Assembly: GCA_963746465.1 (NCBI GenBank)
Contig: CAVVAY010000004.1
Location: forward strand, 62,001-126,000
Origin: CAVVAY01 sp963746465
Lineage (GTDB): Bacteria; Actinomycetota; Actinomycetes; JACCUZ01
Length of the DNA: 64,000 nt
Direction of reading: 5' to 3'
The notes below the pieces were generated by a model, which saw only the letters and a list, made by a program, of their open reading frames with translations, searched no databases and was not told the origin of the DNA. The position numbers were made by a program, and so were the translations under genes. Shown here one piece after another: positions 58,776-64,000 of this stretch. The number at the start of each line of letters is the position of its first letter. Within the stretch, counting starts at the first letter, position 1.

Positions 58776-59756
58776 GTGGACGCCGCGACGCCGGCCGCCG
58801 GGGAGGACGCGGTCGCGGACTCGTCACGGCGTACGTCGTGGCGCCGCACCCTCGTCTCGGCGCTGCTCCTGCTGGTCGTCGTGGCGGCCTTCGCCTGGGC
58901 GCTGGCCGGCCAGTGGTCGGACGTCGTCACCGCGCTGCGCGACCAGAACCCGCTGGTGCTGGCCGGCGCTCTTGTGGTGGCGCTGGTCGGCGTCTACCTG
59001 AGCTTCCTGCTCTGGCGCGGCACGTTGCGCGTGCTCGGGTCCGGGCTGCCGGTACGACCCGCGGCCCGGCTGTTCTTCGTCACCCAGCTGGGCAAGTACC
59101 TGCCCGGCGCGGTGTGGCCGGTGCTCGCGCAGATGCGGATGGGTCGCGACCTCGGCGTACCGCGGCAGCGGATGGCGCTCGCCTTCCTGCTCACCCTCGG
59201 GCTGTCCACCCTGGTCGGCATCCTCGTGGGGGTTGCCGCGCTGCCCGCGTTGCTGCAGGCGGAGGGCCGCGTCGTGCTGCTCGGCCTGCTCGCCGTGCCG
59301 CTGCTGCTGGCGCTGCTGGTGCCCCGGGTGCTCAACGGGCTGCTCACGTGGGCGTTGCGGCTGCTGCGGCGGCCTGGCCTGGACGCGCCGCTGAGCGGCC
59401 GCGACATGGCCCGCGGGGTGGGCTGGGCGCTGGCGTTCTGGCTCGTCTACGGCGGGCACGTGTGGCTGCTCGCGGTCGGCCTGGGCGCAGACCCGTGGGA
59501 GGCGCTGCCGGTCGCCATCGGCGGGTTCGCGATCGCGTTCTCGCTCGGGCCGCTGCTCGTGGTGCTGCCGGCCGGGGCCGGTGTGCGCGAGGCAGTGCTC
59601 GTGGTCCTGCTGCACAGCGTGCTGTCGACCCCGGAGGCCACCGCGGTGGCGCTCACCTCGCGCGGCATCCTGATGGCCACCGACGGGCTGCTCGCCCTCG
59701 GCGCCGGCCTGACACCGCGCCGCCACCACGACCCGGCACCCGCGGCGCACCCCTGA
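58776..59756 (+). CDS. Lysylphosphatidylglycerol-synthase-TM-like membrane protein
   Basis: This 326-residue protein has about eight helices and fits the LPG_synthase_TM/UPF0104 family: YLSFLLWRGTLRVLGSGLPV, FVTQLGKYLPGAVWPVLAQM (family-typical K-Y-L-P-G), and LVVLPAGAGVREAVLVVLLH. It lacks the catalytic lysyl-transfer domain. In many bacteria such proteins sit beside DPM1-like glycosyltransferases and are thought to flip or bind lipid-linked sugars. The GTG start lies five bases after the GT stop, so the pair is one operon. Confidence 0.87.
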   Translation: MDAATPAAGEDAVADSSRRTSWRRTLVSALLLLVVVAAFAWALAGQWSDVVTALRDQNPLVLAGALVVALVGVYLSFLLWRGTLRVLGSGLPVRPAARLFFVTQLGKYLPGAVWPVLAQMRMGRDLGVPRQRMALAFLLTLGLSTLVGILVGVAALPALLQAEGRVVLLGLLAVPLLLALLVPRVLNGLLTWALRLLRRPGLDAPLSGRDMARGVGWALAFWLVYGGHVWLLAVGLGADPWEALPVAIGGFAIAFSLGPLLVVLPAGAGVREAVLVVLLHSVLSTPEATAVALTSRGILMATDGLLALGAGLTPRRHHDPAPAAHP

Positions 59757-59790
59757 CCAGCTGCCGGCGTTCTCGTCGTACGACAAGCGC

Positions 59791-59856
59791 GTTTGCGACG
59801 TTCGGGCTCGCGACACGCCGGGCTGTCGACGTGTCTCACCTCCGGACATCGCAAAC
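59791..59856. repeat. Long imperfect palindrome
   Basis: GTTTGCGACGTTCGG (59791-59805) pairs with 59842-59856 at 13 of 15 positions, and an inner stem GACACG (59812-59817) pairs with CGTGTC (59830-59835). It starts 35 bases after the stop of the flippase-like gene, so it may end transcription from both sides or be a REP-like element. Confidence 0.7.
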
Positions 59857-59889
59857 GATCATCTCGGGTTCGCCACCTGGGCCTGCGCC

Positions 59890-59951
59890 GGATTCGGGCG
59901 CCGGGGTGCCGGGTTGGCTCTCCGAGGTGCAGGGTTGGCTCTCCGAGGTGC
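59890..59951. repeat. 21-bp tandem repeat, three units
   Basis: GGGTTGGCTCTCCGAGGTGC occurs at 59911-59930 and again at 59932-59951, one base apart (unit of 21). A third, diverged unit (about 15 of 21 bases) precedes them from 59890. Confidence 0.85.
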
Positions 59952-60188
59952 CGATACGGCGAGATCGGAGCAGGTTGGTGCGGACGGCTGGCCTCGAGTT
60001 GCTCCGGTCCTGCCCATCTGGGCATTGACCGCTTCATCACGGCGATGTCCCGGTCTGACCGCCACGCTGATCAGGGGACACAAACGGTGCGGTTGCGACG
60101 GGCGGTGCGAGTCGGCCTGCACAAAGGTCACCGTCGGCCACGCTTGTGTTGCTGGGTCAGCGGTTCGGCATCGTCGCCTGAGGTGTCA

Positions 60189-60563
60189 CTACAGGACGTA
60201 GTGCGCGATGAGCTTGTTCAGGTAGGCGACGTCGGTCTTGCCCTTGAACTCGAACTTCACCTTGCCGAGACCGGAGAACCAGAGCTCGAGCTCGGCGTCG
60301 AGGTCGAACGTCCCGGCCGTCTCGATCGAGAATGCCTGGATCTTCGAGAACGGCAACGAGGTGAAGTCCTTCTTCTTGCCCGTGATGCCTTGCACGTTGA
60401 CCGCGATGATGCGCTTGGACGTGAAGGCGATGTAGTCGCGCATCCCCTTGTACGCCGCGAAGAGCTGCTCCCCGTCGACGAGCAGCGGCTGCAGCTGGTC
60501 GGCGATCTCCGGGATCGGCACCTGCCCGAGCTTGATGTAGGAAGCGTTCTGGAAGTCGATCAC
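60189..60563 (-). CDS. Bacterial PH-domain protein
   Basis: This 124-residue protein is one bacterial pleckstrin-homology (bPH) domain. It has LVDGEQLFAAYKGMRDYIAF, TSKRIIAVNVQGITGKKKDF, SLPFSKIQAFSIETAGTFDL and a final KTDVAYLNKLIAHYVL helix. It is cytoplasmic and often stress-linked, though no function is firmly known. AAAGGA lies before the GTG at 60563. Codon use here is less GC-extreme than in the flanks. Confidence 0.9.
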   Translation of the reverse strand: MIDFQNASYIKLGQVPIPEIADQLQPLLVDGEQLFAAYKGMRDYIAFTSKRIIAVNVQGITGKKKDFTSLPFSKIQAFSIETAGTFDLDAELELWFSGLGKVKFEFKGKTDVAYLNKLIAHYVL

Positions 60564-60579
60564 GACGGTCCTTTGCTGA

Positions 60580-61863
60580 TCAGGCGCCGGCGAGGAAGGC
60601 GCCGAGGGCGGCGGCGAGAGCAGCCAGGTCGTCGACGTGGCCGAGCTCGCGAGCCGAGTGCATCGACAGCAGCGGTGCCCCGACGTCGACCACCCGGATG
60701 CCGAGCCGGGCCGCGGTCAGCGGTCCGATCGTCGACCCGCACGGGAGGTCGTTGCTCGACACGAACTCCTGGAACGGCACGCCGGCCGTCGTGCAGGCCC
60801 GTTTCCACAGTGCCGAGCCGGCGGCGTCGGTGGCGTAGCGCTGGTTCGCGTTGAGCTTGAGCAGCGGGCCGCCGCCGGCGACCGGCCGGTTCGCCGGGTC
60901 GTGCCGCTCCGGGTAGTTCGGGTGCACGGCGTGCCCGGCGTCCGCCGACACGCACCACGACCCGGCGTAGGCCTGCAGCTGCTGCGCGGGCGAGGCGCCG
61001 AGGCCGGCGGTGATCCGGGTCAGTACGTCGGCGAGCATCGGCCCGGCCGCACCCGAGCGCGACACCGAGCCCAGCTCCTCGTGGTCGAACGCGGCCAGCA
61101 CGCTGATGTGCCCGGCGTCCGCCGAGGTGGCATCGAGCAGTGCCTGCAGCCCTGCGTGCACCGAGGTCAGGTTGTCCATCCGACCGGCGGCGAACAGCAC
61201 GTCGCCGAAGCCGAACCGTGCGGGGGCCGCAGTGTCCGCGGTCAGGACGTCGTAGCCGGCAACGTCGGCACCGTCGAGACCGGCCAGCGACGCGAGGTGA
61301 CCCACCAGGTCGGCCTCCGAGGCGTGACCGACGCCGAACACCGGCGTCGTGTGCCGCTGCTTGTCGAGTGCGAGCCCGTCGTTGACGGCACGGTCGAGGT
61401 GGATCGCGAGCTGCGGGATGCGCAGGAACGGCCCGGTGCGCACCAGGTGCTCGGCACCGTCGCGGGTGACCAGCCGCCCGGCCAGCTCGAGCTCGCGGTC
61501 CAGCCACGAGTTGAGCAACGGGCCGCCGTAGACCTCGACGCCGGCCTGCAGCCAGCCCTGCGAGCCGACGGTCGGCCGCGGCTTGAGCTTGAAGCCCGGG
61601 GAGTCGGTGTGCGCACCGACGATGCGGAACGGCGTCGTCGGGCCGGCGCTGCCGGGCTGCACCCAGGCGATCACCGACCCGTCGCGCTGGACGAACTGCC
61701 GTCCCGAGGCGGAGCCGGCGGCCTCCCAGTCGTCCTCCTCGTCGAGCCGGGTGAAGCCGACGGCCTCCAGACGGCGGGCCGTCTCGGCAGCGGCGTGGTA
61801 CGACGACGGGCCGGCCGTGATGAACGCGGCGAGGTCGTCGACGTGCGCGGTGACGTCGACCAT
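60580..61863 (-). CDS. M18 family aminopeptidase
   Basis: This 427-residue metallopeptidase of family M18 (aspartyl aminopeptidase type) removes N-terminal residues from peptides in the cytoplasm. Metal and active-site motifs are RIVGAHTDSPGFKLKPRP (His), FAAGRMDNLTSVHAGLQALL (bridging Asp), AAFDHEELGSVSRSGAAGPM (Glu pair), VSADAGHAVHPNYPERHDPA (Asp) and LLSMHSARELGHVDDLAAL (His). The length is normal. The ATG at 61863 comes one base after the stop of the methyltransferase gene, so it is in the same operon as the methyltransferase and GT4 genes, without an obvious functional link. Confidence 0.95.
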   Translation of the reverse strand: MVDVTAHVDDLAAFITAGPSSYHAAAETARRLEAVGFTRLDEEDDWEAAGSASGRQFVQRDGSVIAWVQPGSAGPTTPFRIVGAHTDSPGFKLKPRPTVGSQGWLQAGVEVYGGPLLNSWLDRELELAGRLVTRDGAEHLVRTGPFLRIPQLAIHLDRAVNDGLALDKQRHTTPVFGVGHASEADLVGHLASLAGLDGADVAGYDVLTADTAAPARFGFGDVLFAAGRMDNLTSVHAGLQALLDATSADAGHISVLAAFDHEELGSVSRSGAAGPMLADVLTRITAGLGASPAQQLQAYAGSWCVSADAGHAVHPNYPERHDPANRPVAGGGPLLKLNANQRYATDAAGSALWKRACTTAGVPFQEFVSSNDLPCGSTIGPLTAARLGIRVVDVGAPLLSMHSARELGHVDDLAALAAALGAFLAGA

Positions 61864-61864
61864 G

Positions 61865-62632
61865 TCAGGCCACCGGTTTCCGGGCCCGGGCCACCAGGCC
61901 GGGGCCGGTGCCCGGGAAGACGTGCTGCAGCTTGCGGAACGGCAGGGTGCCGAGCCGTGCCGCGGTGGCAGTCCAGGACGTCGAGGGCTGCAGGGTCCGG
62001 CCGCTGGCGTCGGACCGCTCGGCCATCGTCGCGGCAGCAGTCGGCGCCGCGGGTGAGGCGAGACGGCGCTTCCCGACGGCGTTGCGGCCGGCCTCGAGCA
62101 GGTAGCCCAGCGGCGCACCGAAGTGCACCAGCTCGACGTCGGCCAGCCCGGCCGCCTCGAGCCGCGTCTGCAGCACCGGGGGGTCGTAGCGCCGGAAGTG
62201 CCCGACCATCTCGTCGGCCGGCCCGAAGCGCTTCTGCCAGGCCGGCGTCGACAGCAGCAGCCAGCCGCCGGGGCGCAGGTGCGACGCCCAGCCGGCCAGC
62301 GCCTGCTCGTCGTCCTCGATGTGCTCGATCACCTCGAACGCCACCACCAGGTCGAAGACCTCGTCGTCGCCGACCACCGCGAGGTCGCCGTTGCGCACCT
62401 CGCCGCCGGCCGGCGCCACCCGCTGCTGCGCCACCGCGCAGGAGATCGGGTCCGGCTCGATGCCGACGTAGGCGTAGCGCTGGGCGAGCCGCGCACCGAA
62501 GCCGCCCTGCCCGCAGCCGATCTCGAGCAGGTCGAGCCGGCCGGGCGGCAGCAGCCGTTCGACGACCTCCCACCGCAGCCAGCCGTTCGGGCTCAAGGGC
62601 GGGAGCACAGCGTCCGTGCGTGGGGTGCTCAT
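61865..62632 (-). CDS. Class I SAM-dependent methyltransferase
   Basis: This 255-residue enzyme has the Rossmann methyltransferase motifs: DLLEIGCGQGGFGARLAQRY (SAM-binding glycine loop), GIEPDPISCAVAQQR (acidic ribose-binding residue), NGDLAVVGDDEVFDLVVAFE and EHIEDDEQALAGWASHLRPG. The C-terminal part (about 160-255) likely holds the acceptor site. Its start shares one base with the preceding GT4 stop (TGATG), so the enzyme probably methylates the same glycan or lipid-linked sugar that the GT builds. Confidence 0.92.
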   Translation of the reverse strand: MSTPRTDAVLPPLSPNGWLRWEVVERLLPPGRLDLLEIGCGQGGFGARLAQRYAYVGIEPDPISCAVAQQRVAPAGGEVRNGDLAVVGDDEVFDLVVAFEVIEHIEDDEQALAGWASHLRPGGWLLLSTPAWQKRFGPADEMVGHFRRYDPPVLQTRLEAAGLADVELVHFGAPLGYLLEAGRNAVGKRRLASPAAPTAAATMAERSDASGRTLQPSTSWTATAARLGTLPFRKLQHVFPGTGPGLVARARKPVA

Positions 62633-63750
62633 CAGATCCTCCGAGGTACGACGGCGAGCAGGCGTGCGTGCAGCGCGGCCGTCACGGCGGCCGCGCTGAA
62701 GGCGGTCCGGGCCAGCTCGGTCGCGGCGGCCCGGGCTGCGGACAGTCTGGCCGGGTCGGCCGCGAGCTCGCGCAGCGCAGTGGCCAGCGCGGCCGGGTCG
62801 CCGGGCGGGACGAGCACGGCAGCCTCGCCGAGCAGGCGCCGCTGCGGCGCGGTGTCGGAGGTCACCAGCGCGCAGCCCGCGGCGGCGCCCTGGAACACCT
62901 TGTTCGGCACGACCCGGGTCGCCTTCGCCCCGGTGCCGAAGATGCCGAGGCAGACGTCGTGCTGGGCGACCAGTGCGGGCAGCCGGTCGGGCTCCACCCA
63001 GGGCTGCCAGTGCACCCGGGAGTTGCCGGCGGCCAGCGACCTGGTCTCGTCCAGGTCCTGCCCGGACCCGATCATGGTGACCTCGACCGGGTCGTCGGCC
63101 AGCGCCGCGAGGGCCGCGCCGATGACCGGGGCACCCTGCAACGGGGTGAAGAGGCCGAAGAACACCGCACGCAGCGGGGCGTCGGCGTCGCCAGGCGGCT
63201 TGCCCTGACCGGCGTACCAGGACGCCGGCGCGCCCACCGGCACCACCAGCGCCCGGCTGCGGTGGGCGGCCGGCAGCGCCTCGCGGTGCTCGTCGGTGTC
63301 GACGAGCACCAGGTCCGCGCTGCCGAGCGCGGCCGCGTCGAGCCGGCGCAGCAGCTTCTGCCGCGCCCCGCCGCTGACCCCACGGTCGGTCGCCGTGTCG
63401 CTGGCCCCGATCAGGTGGTCGAGCACCACCGGCACGTGCGGGAACAGCCGCCGGGCAAGCAGCACGTCGAAGTGCCCGAGGTAGCCGACGACCACGGCGT
63501 CCGGCCAGCTGCCCGTCCGCCGCCAGCGACGGGACCGGACGGCGAGGGCGCTCCAGCAGCGCAGCAGCCGCCAGGCCAGCAGCGGCAGGGTCCACGGCCG
63601 CCGGAGCAGCGAGACCCGGGCCGCGGTGGAGAGGCCGAGCGGGGCGTTGCACTCCTGCACGGTGGCGCCGTGCTCGCGCAGCCCGTCGCGCAGGACGGAG
63701 ACCCGGGGGTGCGCCGCAGCGTCGTAGGTGCCGAAGAACAGGAGGCGCAT
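62632..63750 (-). CDS. Family 4-like glycosyltransferase (GT-B fold)
   Basis: This 372-residue protein starts LLFFGTYDAAAHPRVSVLRD, has VVVGYLGHFDVLLARRLFPH, then a second domain with AVFFGLFTPLQGAPVIGAAL, MIGSGQDLDETRSLA and CLGIFGTGAKATRVVPNKVF, in which the acidic nucleotide-sugar motif is less standard than in typical GT4 enzymes. The ATG at 63750 was chosen over an ATG at 63774 because the Rossmann strand begins there and a TAGGGT hexamer lies eight bases before it. Confidence 0.88.
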   Translation of the reverse strand: MRLLFFGTYDAAAHPRVSVLRDGLREHGATVQECNAPLGLSTAARVSLLRRPWTLPLLAWRLLRCWSALAVRSRRWRRTGSWPDAVVVGYLGHFDVLLARRLFPHVPVVLDHLIGASDTATDRGVSGGARQKLLRRLDAAALGSADLVLVDTDEHREALPAAHRSRALVVPVGAPASWYAGQGKPPGDADAPLRAVFFGLFTPLQGAPVIGAALAALADDPVEVTMIGSGQDLDETRSLAAGNSRVHWQPWVEPDRLPALVAQHDVCLGIFGTGAKATRVVPNKVFQGAAAGCALVTSDTAPQRRLLGEAAVLVPPGDPAALATALRELAADPARLSAARAAATELARTAFSAAAVTAALHARLLAVVPRRI

Positions 63751-63758
63751 CGCGAACA

Positions 63759-63764
63759 ACCCTA
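63759..63764 (-). promoter_or_regulatory. Candidate -10 element for the GT4-methyltransferase-peptidase operon (leaderless)
   Basis: On the minus strand TAGGGT lies 8 bases before the ATG at 63750. Confidence 0.45.
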
Positions 63765-63793
63765 GTAGCGGCATGTTCTGGCCCCGGTGCGCC

Positions 63794-63799
63794 TATCGT
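63794..63799 (+). promoter_or_regulatory. Candidate -10 element for the last gene (leaderless)
   Basis: TATCGT lies 7 bases before the GTG at 63807, in the 56-base divergent gap. Confidence 0.4.
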
Positions 63800-63806
63800 G
63801 GGGCGG

Positions 63807-64000
63807 GTGCCCAGGTCCCACCAGCCCCATCCGTCCCGCGCCGCCGGGCTGCTCCGCGCCCCCGGCCGGTTGCTGCTCGCGGTCGCGCTGGCAGCCGCCG
63901 GAGTCGGCGCGCTGCCGGCTGCGAGCGCCCGGGCCGCGGTCTGCCCGCCCTCCGGCGGGGTCGCCATCCCGCCCGCCACCGCCCCCGGGGACGTCGTGTT
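63807..64000 (+). CDS. Secreted protein, 3' end cut by window
   Basis: From the GTG at 63807 an open frame of 64 codons runs to the window edge. It begins with basic residues and a clear signal peptide (RLLLAVALAAAGVGALPAAS, cleavage likely after ARA), followed by AVCPPSGGVAIPPATAPGD. The rest, and thus the family, is outside the window. A TATCGT hexamer stands seven bases before the start. Confidence 0.7.
   Translation, partial: MPRSHQPHPSRAAGLLRAPGRLLLAVALAAAGVGALPAASARAAVCPPSGGVAIPPATAPGDVV

Larger units (their letters stand above)
59757..60188. other. Convergent intergenic region with a long hairpin and tandem repeats, no gene
   Basis: The 432-base space between the flippase-like gene and the convergent PH-domain gene has no credible coding frame. 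It holds an imperfect palindrome (59791-59856) and a 21-bp tandem repeat (59890-59951), described separately; the rest shows nothing recognised. Confidence 0.6.

Noticed and set aside
59859..60131. A 90-codon minus-strand frame with a 7-residue repeat (PRRANPA)
   Set aside because: The repeat simply reflects the 21-bp DNA repeat; the rest has no protein-like features and no start signal.
60637..63765. A 1042-codon plus-strand open frame
   Set aside because: It is antisense to three well-supported genes (peptidase, methyltransferase, glycosyltransferase) and consists of Arg/Gly/Pro-rich sequence.
1..64000. tRNA genes, rRNA genes, CRISPR arrays, insertion sequences, prophage
   Set aside because: I saw no T-loop like GGTTCGANTCC motif in any gap, no spaced direct repeats of CRISPR type, and no transposase, integrase or phage structural gene.

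Overview
The window is 64 kb of very GC-rich DNA with start codons often GTG, tightly packed genes with ATGA/GTGA/TGATG overlaps, and gene families typical of Actinobacteria (three LytR-CpsA-Psr proteins, a TIGR03089-type protein, PurE/PurK beside acyl-CoA dehydrogenases, Wzm/Wzt-type exporter, TagF-like polymerases). It most resembles a Nocardioides-like member of the Propionibacteriales; that placement is an inference from gene content, not from a marker gene. No rRNA, tRNA, CRISPR array, insertion sequence or prophage was seen.

Layout. 1-4.8 kb: the 3' part of a large polytopic membrane protein, an OmpR-type two-component pair, and a GtrA-like flippase-type protein. 5-11.4 kb: two acyl-CoA dehydrogenases around purK-purE, a CoA-binding protein, a UDP-glucose 6-dehydrogenase gene broken by at least six apparent frameshifts, and a small secreted protein. 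11.6-20.2 kb: an MFS transporter with a coupled unknown gene, two LCP ligases, a hotdog thioesterase, and a pair consisting of a PqqD-like/M50-like membrane metalloprotease and a repetitive, aromatic-free acidic protein that looks like its substrate.

20.2-43.6 kb is a cell-surface polymer locus. It holds a family 2 glycosyltransferase, a LicC-like nucleotidyltransferase, a glycerol-1-phosphate-dehydrogenase-like enzyme, a Wzm/Wzt ABC exporter, two CDP-alcohol phosphotransferases, more glycosyltransferases, three TagF-like polyol-phosphate polymerases and two sulfotransferase-like proteins. The parts suggest a CDP-activated polyol phosphate that is polymerised, glycosylated, possibly sulfated, exported and then ligated to the wall by LCP enzymes. 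The use of sn-glycerol-1-phosphate rather than glycerol-3-phosphate would be unusual and is the main hypothesis worth testing. A nuclease with lamin-tail domains (frameshifted) and a CBS-protein/ion-transporter operon sit inside this region.

43.7-49.4 kb is an accessory stretch: conserved hypothetical protein, ArsR/SRPBCC pair, SDR oxidoreductase, several small unknowns, an aminoglycoside-phosphotransferase-like kinase and a kelch-repeat lipoprotein. 49.4-64 kb: a GT-C type membrane glycosyltransferase, both subunits of a 3-oxoacid CoA-transferase, a third LCP protein, TIGR03089 protein, a secreted peptidoglycan amidase, a dolichol-phosphate-mannose-synthase-like GT with a flippase-like partner, a bacterial PH protein, an M18 aminopeptidase, a methyltransferase, a GT4 glycosyltransferase, and the start of a secreted protein.

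A recurrent signal is a TANNNT hexamer 6-10 nt before the start codon of at least 14 genes, as expected for actinobacterial leaderless transcripts. Long near-perfect palindromes occur in three intergenic spaces.
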